64,000 nucleotides of DNA from Arthrobacter sp. S39 (lineage in GTDB: Bacteria; Actinomycetota; Actinomycetes; Actinomycetales; Micrococcaceae), in assembly GCF_004320525.1 (NCBI RefSeq), contig NZ_SIHX01000007.1:1-64000 (forward strand). Reading direction: 5' to 3'. A program made the translations under genes and the position numbers. The number at the start of each line of letters is the position of its first letter. Within the stretch, counting starts at the first letter, position 1. This document shows positions 27,061-35,280 of the stretch, in pieces. The notes below the pieces were generated by a model, which saw nothing but the letters and a program-made list of their open reading frames with translations, was not told where the DNA came from and did no database searches.

Positions 27061-27387
27061 ATGGCTGAAGGCTGGCTTGAACGAAGAGACCGCGACATGG
27101 ATCATTGGTTGCCGGACCTGGGATTCTCGCCTCACGGCGCAGATAAGGATCTGCATGTGGCCTACACAGCGGTCGTCGTCCGGAAGGAATACTTTCTTCG
27201 CCCGGACCGAGGGCAGACAGACTCTTGGCGACAAACGCTCCGGAAAAGCTACGGTGCAATCATCAATGGTTTCGCCCGTTACCGGTTCCCTTACCCGTTC
27301 ACGCCTAGGATGCACCACAAATTTCTTGTCCGTGTGGGTGAGCAGGATAACGGGCTCGTTCCGGCAGCGGTCTTGAGAGGATGCTAG
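27061..27387 (+). CDS. hypothetical protein upstream of the PAP2 gene
   Basis: This 108-residue frame has balanced, G/C-ending codons and a plausible protein composition rich in aromatic and basic residues (LRKSYGAIINGFARYRFPYP), but I recognise no family. Its stop lies three bases before the PAP2 start, which suggests an operon. No ribosome site is clear. Two other frames overlap it but use codons less typical of the region. Confidence 0.4.
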   Translation: MAEGWLERRDRDMDHWLPDLGFSPHGADKDLHVAYTAVVVRKEYFLRPDRGQTDSWRQTLRKSYGAIINGFARYRFPYPFTPRMHHKFLVRVGEQDNGLVPAAVLRGC

Positions 27388-27390
27388 GGA

Positions 27391-28737
27391 ATGAGCGGAT
27401 TCATCGTACGTTGTGCCTGGATTCTTCTCACGCTGACTGTTCTGGGCCTTGTGTTCGAGTTAGTAACGCCGTTGCCCTCAACTGCCGTCTCCTCTGGTAG
27501 CGGGCTCGTAGAAGTACTGTGGGATACCGCCGATTTCGTCGCCGAGATCGCTGCGCAGGTTGGGTGGCTGATCCTGCCGGTGGTGGTGCTGTGGCTGAAG
27601 ATACGCGGACTCTCTGCATCTGCGATATATGTGGCCGCCGTTGCGGTAGGGATATTTATTCTCGCCGGCGGCGGGACCGTTCTAGCGTCCTTCTTGACCA
27701 GTGCGAACTCCCTGGGCGGGAGCGTGTTCTCCAGCGGATCGATACAACTCGCTGTTTCGTTGGGAGTGCTGCTCCTGGTCTTCCTTCCTGCCCTCCCGGC
27801 GAGAGGCAGGACGTGGGCGGTTGTCGGAACAATGCCGCCAGTGATCGCGTTCGAAATCTTGCGGATGCTCGCCGGAGCCGTCGCACTCGGGCCGCAACTC
27901 GGTGGCTGGTTGATCGGTATCGCCTGGCTTGGCGCTACCTTGTGGGCCTTTCGTCGGTGGCAGCAGCACGCCCGCCCACGGACACCCTGGTGGCATGGAC
28001 TGCCTGTACAGGATCGGACCACGCTGGCCCCGGCATCCGTAGGGGAACCGCCACTACCGGGCGGGAGAAGCAGCGCTCTTAAACTCGCCGGCATCTGGGT
28101 GCTCATTGCAAGTGGGGTGACCGGCGTGGGCTTCCTTGTCACCGGGATCGACTCTGTTCGGCACTTGGACCAGGCAGCGGTTCAATGGCTGGCCGAACAC
28201 CGCGATGAGACGTGGAGCGCCCTAGCGGCTGTGGCTGGATCCCTTGGCAATACGCCCGGAATTGTGGGAATTCTGCTTGTTGCCGCACCTCTTGCCGTTG
28301 CGATCACGAGGCGAACTGCTCCGGCAGTGTTCCTGCTCGTGGCGGCAGTCGGTGAGACCGCCATGTATCTGATCTCAGGAATGATCGTCCGCCGGCCCAG
28401 ACCGGATGTCGACCACCTGTCCGAAGGACTTCCACCCACCTCTTCCTTCCCATCAGGGCATGTAGCGGCCGCCGTCGTCACATACGGGGGGCTAGCCCTG
28501 CTGCTCCGGGCCTGGGCACATTCCCGCCTCCGCCACCTCGGCTTCATCCTCGCGCCGCTCATCGTGCTGGGCATCGCCCTTTCCCGACTGTACTGGGGGG
28601 TTCATTATCCAACCGACACAGCAGTCGGCTTGATATTCGCCGCTGTCTGGGTCTCCGTCTGTTGGCGGTACTTCAAACCCGCCCGCGGATCCCCAAAGTA
28701 TGCCAACGACGACCGCCTCAAATCACGGCCAGCTTAG
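27391..28737 (+). CDS. PAP2-family phosphatase with an extra membrane domain
   Basis: This 448-residue protein has an N-terminal half of about five membrane helices (10-190) of unassigned type and a C-terminal PAP2 domain. The three PAP2 motifs are visible: RRPRPD (near 335), PSGH (near 355) and SRLYWGVHYPTD (near 400), which hold the catalytic histidines. It would dephosphorylate a lipid phosphate such as phosphatidic acid or undecaprenyl diphosphate at the membrane. A lipid kinase follows on the same strand, giving a phosphatase/kinase pair acting on opposite sides of the same lipid cycle. Confidence 0.88.
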   Translation: MSGFIVRCAWILLTLTVLGLVFELVTPLPSTAVSSGSGLVEVLWDTADFVAEIAAQVGWLILPVVVLWLKIRGLSASAIYVAAVAVGIFILAGGGTVLASFLTSANSLGGSVFSSGSIQLAVSLGVLLLVFLPALPARGRTWAVVGTMPPVIAFEILRMLAGAVALGPQLGGWLIGIAWLGATLWAFRRWQQHARPRTPWWHGLPVQDRTTLAPASVGEPPLPGGRSSALKLAGIWVLIASGVTGVGFLVTGIDSVRHLDQAAVQWLAEHRDETWSALAAVAGSLGNTPGIVGILLVAAPLAVAITRRTAPAVFLLVAAVGETAMYLISGMIVRRPRPDVDHLSEGLPPTSSFPSGHVAAAVVTYGGLALLLRAWAHSRLRHLGFILAPLIVLGIALSRLYWGVHYPTDTAVGLIFAAVWVSVCWRYFKPARGSPKYANDDRLKSRPA

Positions 28738-28864
28738 GGCCGGAGCCACTGGCACTCAGTCCCCCCGGACCGCCGCCACACACGCTCAACGATGCCCGCC
28801 GCCGTCGTGCTTCCGGGACGTCCGCCCGGTCCCCCTGCGGGAATTCACAGGTCAGCGGCCTAGC

Positions 28865-29830
28865 ATGTCCCACATGACAGCTGCCCGGGACGCCCGCTCT
28901 GCCGCCGTGGTGATCAACGCCGGATCACGCCGAGGCGCGGCACACGAACTTGCGGTGGACACGATGCGCAAGGCAGGCGTGCCCATCTCCTCCGTGCATC
29001 ATGTGCACTCGGGGGAAGACCTCGCCGGGACCCTTGACCGGGTGCTTGCGGACGGACACGACCTGATCGTTGTGGGCGGCGGCGACGGGACCGTGTCCTA
29101 CGCCGCCGGCCGGGTCGCCGGCACCAACGTTGCGCTCGGCGTTCTTCCACTGGGCACCGCCAACGACTTCGCCCGCACGCTGGAGATACCGAGCAATCTT
29201 GCCGAGGCCTGCGCCACCATTGCAGAGGGCAAGGTGGTGGACATCGACCTTGGCCGGGCCAACGGTGAGCCCTTCCTCAACGTCGCATCCGTGGGCCTCT
29301 CGGTGGCTGTTACCGAAGCCCTCAGCCCCCGCCTGAAGCGGTACATCGGGCCACTGGCGTACAGCTTCGCCACCCTAACGGCTTATGCCCGGCACAAGGC
29401 GTTCGGGGCCCGTCTTGAGTTTCCCGAGGGGGACCACGAGCCGATGGAGTTTGACAGCCTGCTGCAGGTGGCCGTCGGCAACGGCCGGCATTACGGCGGC
29501 GGCAACACGGTCTCCCCCACGGCTGGGATCGACGACCACACTCTGGATATCTACGCGATCCTGGCAGGCCCGCTCCGCGAGCACGTGAACATCGCACGAT
29601 TGCTCAAGGACGGAAGCTTCATCGAACACGACCGCGTGGTCCACCTGACCACCAGAGCCGTCCGTCTGGTCACCGGGCAGCCGCTGCCGGTGAACCTCGA
29701 CGGCGAGATCGCGACCACCACGCCCACCGACTTCACCGTCCAGCGCAACGCCGTCCACGTGGTGGTACCCCAGGGCAGCACCAGCGCAGCGTTCGACGGA
29801 CCGGGCGCCGCGGACTGGCCGCCCCTCTGA
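28865..29830 (+). CDS. diacylglycerol/lipid kinase, YegS/BmrU family
   Basis: This 321-residue protein has an N-terminal catalytic domain with the nucleotide loop VVGGGDGTVSYAAG (about 60-73) and the LPLGTANDFART motif (about 93-104), followed by the beta-sandwich domain. It phosphorylates diacylglycerol or a related lipid using ATP. An ATG at 28874 is an alternative start; neither has a strong ribosome site. It lies about 130 bases after the PAP2 phosphatase. Confidence 0.9.
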   Translation: MSHMTAARDARSAAVVINAGSRRGAAHELAVDTMRKAGVPISSVHHVHSGEDLAGTLDRVLADGHDLIVVGGGDGTVSYAAGRVAGTNVALGVLPLGTANDFARTLEIPSNLAEACATIAEGKVVDIDLGRANGEPFLNVASVGLSVAVTEALSPRLKRYIGPLAYSFATLTAYARHKAFGARLEFPEGDHEPMEFDSLLQVAVGNGRHYGGGNTVSPTAGIDDHTLDIYAILAGPLREHVNIARLLKDGSFIEHDRVVHLTTRAVRLVTGQPLPVNLDGEIATTTPTDFTVQRNAVHVVVPQGSTSAAFDGPGAADWPPL

Positions 29831-29930
29831 AAGCCTGTTAGCCCACCGGCACTTGAAGGCCCTTGCGTCAACGGCCTATCCTGCACGGAAAGGCAGCGTG
29901 ATATGCCGGTCTTCGCTTGGGAGTGTGCGG

Positions 29931-30314
29931 ATGAACCTACTGAGTCAGATCTTTGCCGGGGCGACCGCCCTGGCCCTGATCGCCGTCGGCCTTCTGGAGA
30001 TTGCCTCTCACGGCGACCGCCGCTTTTACCGGATCTTTCTGATCAAACCTGAAGATGTTCCGGCCGTCCGCATGTGGGCGATGAACATTGGCGCCTACAA
30101 CATCGCGTTTGCGCTGGGCATCGTCGCAGGACTGTGGATGCTGAACTTCTCCGGCGATGCTGCCAGCGGGTCTGCAATCGTGATCTTCTGCTGCACGGCC
30201 CATGTCCTCCTCGGCATCTGGTTGTGGATTACGGAGAAGCGGCTGCTCACCAGTGCTGTCGGACAGGCGCTCGTTCCCGGCCTGGCAGTGGTCTTCTACC
30301 TGTTCTTCCGATGA
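29931..30314 (+). CDS. DUF1304 membrane protein
   Basis: This 127-residue protein has four membrane helices and matches the DUF1304 family (FAGATALALIAVGLLEI, then VRMWAMNIGAYNIAFALGI). The start at 29931 has GGGAG 7 bases upstream. Its last 19 bases overlap the end of the convergent HicB gene. The family function is unknown. Confidence 0.8.
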   Translation: MNLLSQIFAGATALALIAVGLLEIASHGDRRFYRIFLIKPEDVPAVRMWAMNIGAYNIAFALGIVAGLWMLNFSGDAASGSAIVIFCCTAHVLLGIWLWITEKRLLTSAVGQALVPGLAVVFYLFFR

Positions 30315-30700
30315 TCTAACCAAGCTTCCTGAGTAACCGGCGAACTTCCCGACGCGGTCAACAGCTCGGTGGCGTACTTATTCAGGGGCACTCCGTGATT
30401 AGCGGCCTCAATTGCCAGCTTCCGATGAAGCTCAGGGGGTACCCGGAGATTGAGCCTGCCACTGAACGTTTGTGTCGAAATTGGTTGAGGTACAGGCTCG
30501 CCGGACTGGGTAAGTTCATCGATGACATCGGCCACCAATCGTTCAACACCGCGAAGCGCCTCGAATTGATCCTCGTCCAGCCACGACAGCGAAGGGAATT
30601 CAAGAACAGTGGCCGCGAACTCCTGATCCTCCGGCGACCACTGCACGGAGTATCGGTACTGCGCCACCGGCGTCGGTACGGCTGCTTTTCGAGTGGACAA
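30296..30700 (-). CDS. HicB-family antitoxin-like protein without a HicA partner
   Basis: This 134-residue protein has a HicB domain (residues 14-75, QYRYSVQWSPEDQEFAATVL) and a C-terminal ribbon-helix-helix (NLRVPPELHRKLAIEAANHG, about 84-115). Translation starts at a TTG with AAGGAGA 5 bases upstream. HicB normally neutralises the small RNase HicA, encoded next to it. No HicA-like frame of about 60-80 residues is visible on either side, so this is a solo regulator or the remnant of a pair. Confidence 0.8.
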   Translation of the reverse strand: MSTRKAAVPTPVAQYRYSVQWSPEDQEFAATVLEFPSLSWLDEDQFEALRGVERLVADVIDELTQSGEPVPQPISTQTFSGRLNLRVPPELHRKLAIEAANHGVPLNKYATELLTASGSSPVTQEAWLDHRKNR

Positions 30701-30794
30701 TTACTTCTCCTTGCTCCGATATGGCGGCTATGGCTTGCCGTGCCCGGAATGTCGAGCGTTTGTCTGCTTCAATCTCATACTCGCCTGAGCAATT

Positions 30795-30816
30795 ATGGTG
30801 CCACTTTTGGCACCAT
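30795..30816. promoter_or_regulatory. operator-like palindrome upstream of hicB
   Basis: ATGGTGCC and GGCACCAT form a perfect 8-bp dyad around ACTTTT. On the minus strand a CATAAT -10-like element overlaps its downstream edge (30797-30792), so a bound ribbon-helix-helix protein would occlude the promoter. This fits HicB autorepression. Confidence 0.55.
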
Positions 30817-30968
30817 CGCTCAAGCCTCAGCCTTACTTTCAACTAGTCGCTTTCGAACCATCTGACACGCACGTAACAACCCCGTTCACCCGGTAAACTT
30901 ATGGAGGAATTGTTCGGCCCGCAGAGCCCGGTTCCAGCCCCCTCCTCCTTGAATGGAACAACTTCCCC

Positions 30969-32207
30969 ATGTCCTCCGCGACTTCCGCGCCGGCGTCCCA
31001 GCGTTTCCCGCTGGCCGCCATGATGGTCCTGGCCACCATCGCCTTCACCGCCATCACCACCGAACTGCTCCCATCCGGCCTGCTCCCGCAGATCAGCACC
31101 GGCCTGACCGTCTCCGAACCGGTGGCCGGCTACCTCGCCGCCGCTTACGCCGCCGTCATCGTGGTCACCGTGGTGCCCGCCGCACGGCTGCTCGGCAAAG
31201 TCCCAAAACGCCCCCTGCTCGTGGCGCTCGTGCTGACGTTCGCGCTCAGCAATGCCCTGGTGGGCCTCGCGCCCGACTTCACCGCCGCCATGATCGCGCG
31301 GCTGGTGGGCGGCCTTGCCCACGGACTGCTCTGGACCACCATGGCCCCGTACGTCGCCCGCGTGGTCCCGGCCGCGAAGGTGGGCAAGGCCCTGGCCATC
31401 GTCTTCAGCGGCAACAGCCTGGGCCTGGCCATCGGCGCGCCGCTCGGCACCGCCCTGGGCGGCTTCCTCGGCTGGCGCGCGTCGTTCCTGGCCCTGGCCG
31501 GCTTCAGCCTGGTCCTCGCCGTCCTCGGATTCTTCCTGCTCCCGTCCGTCCGGCATGCCGCCGGCGAAGCCCGGCCCTCCCTGCGCGCGGCCATCGCCCA
31601 GCCCGGGGTGAGGTCCGTGGCCATCGCCTGGCCGCTGCTGGTCCTGGCCCACTTCGCGCTCTTCACCTACATCGCCCCGTACATCCGCGACGCCGGCCTG
31701 CCCGACTTCGCCATCACCCTCTCCCTCACCGTGCTCGGCGTCTCCGGCCTGCTCGGCATCTGGATCGCCGGGCTCACCGTCGATTCGCACCCGCGCCGTT
31801 CGCTCCTGATGACGACGGCGGCAATCGCCATCTCGATGCTGCTGTTGCCGTTCGTGGGCGGCAGCCTTGCCTTCGCGCTGGTGCTGATGAGCGTGTGGGG
31901 TGCCGGCCTGGGCGCGATCGGCATCTACAACCAGTCGGCCATCCTCCGCGCCGGCCGCGAGAACAAGGACGCCGCGAACGGCCTCACGGTCCTCACCATC
32001 CAGATGGGCATCACCATCGGCGCCCTCTACGGCTCCGCCGCCCTGGTGGTGGCCGGCCCGCTGCTGGTCCCGGCCGCGGCGGCCCTCCCTGTCATCGCAG
32101 CACTGGTCATTGCCTGGGCCGGAAAGACGGCCGCCTACCCGCCGGGCCCGCGCGAGTCGGTGTGGAAGAGCCCGCGGCCCATCGAGGAGCGGACAGAAAC
32201 GCACTAA
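30969..32207 (+). CDS. MFS exporter, DHA1 family
   Basis: This 412-residue protein has twelve predicted membrane helices and the DHA1 drug/sugar exporter layout (AITTELLPSGLLPQI near 28, loop with VVPAARLLGKVPKRPLL near 70). It resembles chloramphenicol or arabinose efflux proteins. It is followed within 75 bases by a PadR regulator whose operator lies between the two genes. The substrate is unknown. Confidence 0.87.
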   Translation: MSSATSAPASQRFPLAAMMVLATIAFTAITTELLPSGLLPQISTGLTVSEPVAGYLAAAYAAVIVVTVVPAARLLGKVPKRPLLVALVLTFALSNALVGLAPDFTAAMIARLVGGLAHGLLWTTMAPYVARVVPAAKVGKALAIVFSGNSLGLAIGAPLGTALGGFLGWRASFLALAGFSLVLAVLGFFLLPSVRHAAGEARPSLRAAIAQPGVRSVAIAWPLLVLAHFALFTYIAPYIRDAGLPDFAITLSLTVLGVSGLLGIWIAGLTVDSHPRRSLLMTTAAIAISMLLLPFVGGSLAFALVLMSVWGAGLGAIGIYNQSAILRAGRENKDAANGLTVLTIQMGITIGALYGSAALVVAGPLLVPAAAALPVIAALVIAWAGKTAAYPPGPRESVWKSPRPIEERTETH

Positions 32208-32224
32208 CTGGACCACCGCCTGGC

Positions 32225-32268
32225 ATACCTAGAACTGCTATGCTCCAATGCCTTACAGTTCTAGGTAT
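32225..32268. promoter_or_regulatory. PadR operator
   Basis: Two perfect 13-bp inverted arms (ATACCTAGAACTG at 32225-32237 and its complement at 32256-32268) flank an 18-base spacer that ends 10 bases before the PadR start. Repeats of this size directly before a PadR gene are typical autoregulatory operators. Confidence 0.75.
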
Positions 32269-32278
32269 AGGAGGTGCC

Positions 32279-32641
32279 ATGCGCATCGATAAGGACCTGG
32301 TCGCCGCGTCGGCAACCCCGCTCGTGCTGGGGATCCTGACGGAGGGCGACCTGTACGGCTACGCAATCCTCAAACGCGTGAGTGAGCTCTCGGGCGGGGG
32401 CATGCAGTGGACCGACGGCATGCTCTATCCGCTGCTTCACCGGCTGGAACGGCTCGGCTACGTGTCGTCGTTGTGGGGCACCTCCGAGGCGGGGCGCCGG
32501 CGCAAGCACTACGCGATCACGCCGGCCGGACGGGATGCACTGGCCGACCGGCAGGAGCAGTGGTCCATCGTCGCCTCGGCACTGCGCCAGGTGTGGCAGA
32601 CGGCCCAGCAGCCGCCCGCCCCGGCCGCGGGATGGGCATGA
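32279..32641 (+). CDS. PadR-family transcriptional regulator
   Basis: This 120-residue protein has the PadR winged helix (LVLGILTEGDLYGYAILKRV at about 15-34, then LYPLLHRLERLGYVSS). An ideal AGGAGG lies 4 bases before the ATG. Its stop overlaps the next gene's start (ATGATGA context), so it is translationally coupled to a membrane protein with a permease-prefix domain, a pairing seen repeatedly in bacteria. Confidence 0.92.
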   Translation: MRIDKDLVAASATPLVLGILTEGDLYGYAILKRVSELSGGGMQWTDGMLYPLLHRLERLGYVSSLWGTSEAGRRRKHYAITPAGRDALADRQEQWSIVASALRQVWQTAQQPPAPAAGWA

Positions 32642-33990
32642 TGGAGCAGCACGCGGATCTGGAGGCCCAGATCGAACAGTGGCGCGGATATGTCCAGCGC
32701 CGCCAGGCGATCTCCGCCGCCGACATCGACGAACTCGAGGACCACCTGCGCGGGCAGATCGCCGACCGCCAGGCCACCGGGCTCGATGACGAGGAAGCGT
32801 TCCTTGTCGCGATCAAACGCCTGGGCAACCTGGACGCCGTCTCGCGCGAATTTGCCCGCGAGCACTCTGACCGGCTCTGGAAGCAGCTCGTGCTCGTCCC
32901 GGAGGGGTCCGACGACGGCGGGGCGCCGCCGTGGCGCGAGCTGGCGGTGGTGCTCGCGTTCGCCGTCGGGGCCGGCATTGCGGTCAAAGCCGGGCTGGTC
33001 TGGCTCGACGGCGGCGCAGCCCTGGCGCGCAACCTCGGCCTGCTGGTCTTCCCGTTCCTCGCCGGCTACTTCGTGTGGACCCGCCGGCTCACGCCGCGGG
33101 TGGCGGCGATGCTGCTGGTCCCCTTCGCCGCGCTGGCGGTTGTTGTCAACGTCTATCCCTTCGCGTCCGGCGGTTCCACCGAGCTTCTCGCCATCCTGCA
33201 CGCCCCCATGGTCCTGTGGCTGCTGGCCGGGGTGGCATATGCCGGCGGGAGGTGGCGTTCGGACCGCCGGCGCATGGACTTCGCTAGGTTCACGGGTGAA
33301 CTCGCGATCTACTACATACTCCTGGCGCTGGGCGGTGCCGTCCTGGTGGTGCTCACGTTCATGGCGCTGCAGGTTGCAGGCGTCGACCTGGAGCCCATCG
33401 TGCAGGACTGGATCCTGCCGTTCGCGATGCCTGGGGCGCTCATCGTCGCCGCGTGGCTCGTCGAGGCCAAGCAGAACGTCGTCGAGAACATCGCCCCCGT
33501 CCTGACCCGGGTGTTCACGCCCCTGACGGTCGTTATGCTGCTCACCCTCCTGGGCGTCTTCGCGGCTGCCGGCGGGCTCGCCGATGTCCACCGGGACCTG
33601 CTGATCCTCATGGACGCGATCCTGGTGCTGGTCCTGTGCCTGCTGCTCTACTCGATTTCAGCCCGCGATCCGCTCGCACCGCCCAGGCTCGCGGATGCCC
33701 TGCAGCTGGTGCTTGTCGGCGCGGCCCTCGCCGTGGACGCCGTGATGCTGACCGCGATGCTGACCCGCATCGCCGAATTCGGTTTCAGCCCCAACAAGAT
33801 CGCCGCCCTCGGCCTGAACCTCCTGCTGCTGGTGCACCTGGCCCGGGCGGCCTGGCTCGCCGTGGGATTCCTGCGCGGTCGGCGCGCCTTCGCACAGCTC
33901 GAGCGCTGGCAGACGCGGTACCTGCCGGTCTACGGGGCCTGGGCCGCGATCGTGGTGGTGGTCTTCCCGCCGGTCTTCGGCTTCGCCTGA
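32638..33990 (+). CDS. membrane protein with permease-prefix (DUF1700-like) N-terminal domain
   Basis: About 450 residues. The first 75 form a helical cytoplasmic domain (ISAADIDELEDHLRGQIADR, then AFLVAIKRLGNLDAVSREFA) of the type found before permeases and in DUF1700 proteins. About ten membrane helices follow. ATG codons at 32632, 32638 and 32641 are all possible; 32638 gives the coupled overlap with padR. The protein probably acts with PadR in a membrane-stress or transport response. Its biochemical role is unknown. Confidence 0.8.
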   Translation: MMEQHADLEAQIEQWRGYVQRRQAISAADIDELEDHLRGQIADRQATGLDDEEAFLVAIKRLGNLDAVSREFAREHSDRLWKQLVLVPEGSDDGGAPPWRELAVVLAFAVGAGIAVKAGLVWLDGGAALARNLGLLVFPFLAGYFVWTRRLTPRVAAMLLVPFAALAVVVNVYPFASGGSTELLAILHAPMVLWLLAGVAYAGGRWRSDRRRMDFARFTGELAIYYILLALGGAVLVVLTFMALQVAGVDLEPIVQDWILPFAMPGALIVAAWLVEAKQNVVENIAPVLTRVFTPLTVVMLLTLLGVFAAAGGLADVHRDLLILMDAILVLVLCLLLYSISARDPLAPPRLADALQLVLVGAALAVDAVMLTAMLTRIAEFGFSPNKIAALGLNLLLLVHLARAAWLAVGFLRGRRAFAQLERWQTRYLPVYGAWAAIVVVVFPPVFGFA

Positions 33991-34016
33991 TTCACAGCCC
34001 GAGGGCTACCTGTTGG

Positions 34017-35042
34017 CTAGGAGGCCGGGCCCTCGTCGCGCTTCGTCGGCCGGTAGCCGGCAAGTTCGGCGCGGATGTCGCCTTCCTCGTGCCCGCCCTT
34101 CTTTTTGCCGAACGGCAGCGCGTGGAGCAGCGGATGCACGATCGCCATGACGACGAGGCCCCAGGCGAGTCCGACGACAGCCGAGCACAGGGTGTTGACG
34201 AGCCAGGCCAGGAAGCCGCCCACCACTGCGATCCCGGCGAAGGGGTGCTCGAGGACATGGACCAGGTCATAGGGTGCGTGCCAGCCGAGGTCGTGTGCAC
34301 CCTGCAGCATGATGTGGCCACCCACCCAAAGCATGGCGATTGTCCCGATAAAGGTGATCGCGGCCAGCACGGCGGGCATCCCCTTGACGAGCAGCTCGCC
34401 AGTGCGCTGGGAGCTGGCGGAATCTTTTGCCGCCAAGTGCATCCCGATGTCGTCCATCTTGACGATAAGTGCGACGGCACCGTAGACGGCCACCGTGATC
34501 ACCAGGGCCACGACCACCAGGATGATCGCCCGGGACACCAAGGAATCCTGGGCCACCTCGTTCATGGAGATGACCATGATCTCGCAGGAGAGGATGAAGT
34601 CGGTGGTGATGGCGCCTTTGACAACCTTGGCCTCGGCCTCCGGGCCGCGTTCAACCGCGGGCGAATCTTCGTCCGCGGCGTGATGGCCGCGGAGCTTGTG
34701 CCAGACCTTCTCGGCGCCCTCGTAGCAGAGGTACGTGCCGCCCGCCATGAGGATGAACGGGATGGCCCATGGGACGAAGGCGCTGATGAGCAGCAGGGCC
34801 GGCAGGATGATCAGCAGCTTGTTCCGGAGAGAGCCCCAGAAGATCTTCTTGATCATCGGCAGTTCGCGGGACGGGTCCGCGCCGGACACATACTGCGGGG
34901 TGACGGCGGCGTCGTCGATGACCACGCCGGCGGCCTTGACCCCCGCTTTGGCGGCTCCGGCCGCGACGTCGTCCACCGAGGCGGCCGCTATGCGGGCCAG
35001 GGCTGCGATGTCGTCGAGCAGGGCGACGAGACCGCCGCTCAC
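34017..35042 (-). CDS. DUF808 (YedI-like) membrane protein
   Basis: This 341-residue protein matches the DUF808 family: an N-terminal segment with GGLVALLDDIAALARIAAAS, the motif ELPMIKKIFWGSLRNKLLI, and several membrane helices. It starts at a GTG (35042). Family members are inner-membrane proteins of unknown function. It is convergent with the preceding membrane protein gene and stands alone. Confidence 0.87.
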   Translation of the reverse strand: MSGGLVALLDDIAALARIAAASVDDVAAGAAKAGVKAAGVVIDDAAVTPQYVSGADPSRELPMIKKIFWGSLRNKLLIILPALLLISAFVPWAIPFILMAGGTYLCYEGAEKVWHKLRGHHAADEDSPAVERGPEAEAKVVKGAITTDFILSCEIMVISMNEVAQDSLVSRAIILVVVALVITVAVYGAVALIVKMDDIGMHLAAKDSASSQRTGELLVKGMPAVLAAITFIGTIAMLWVGGHIMLQGAHDLGWHAPYDLVHVLEHPFAGIAVVGGFLAWLVNTLCSAVVGLAWGLVVMAIVHPLLHALPFGKKKGGHEEGDIRAELAGYRPTKRDEGPAS

Positions 35043-35280
35043 AGATCGGCCCCGTACTGCTCGAGGGCGGACGGCTGAGTGTGGATACCTTGGTCAAGGC
35101 GCGAGATTGGCATGCTCCGAGTCTATTGCGGCGGACAGCCGGCCGAACAACCCCGTGTCACCTCCGCCCTGCGTTAACCTCCCCTCCAACTCAAGGCCCC
35201 GAGCGCGCAACCTGCCCTCCCTAGCGTGGACGGGTCACCGGCCATCAGCCGGTCCCCGTCACCCCAGGAGGAAACCACCC

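Noticed and set aside
27017-27376. Alternative 119-codon frame before the PAP2 gene
   Set aside because: It overlaps the frame at 27061-27387 but has a Ser/Arg/Thr-rich composition and less typical codons. The 27061 frame was preferred, though with low confidence.
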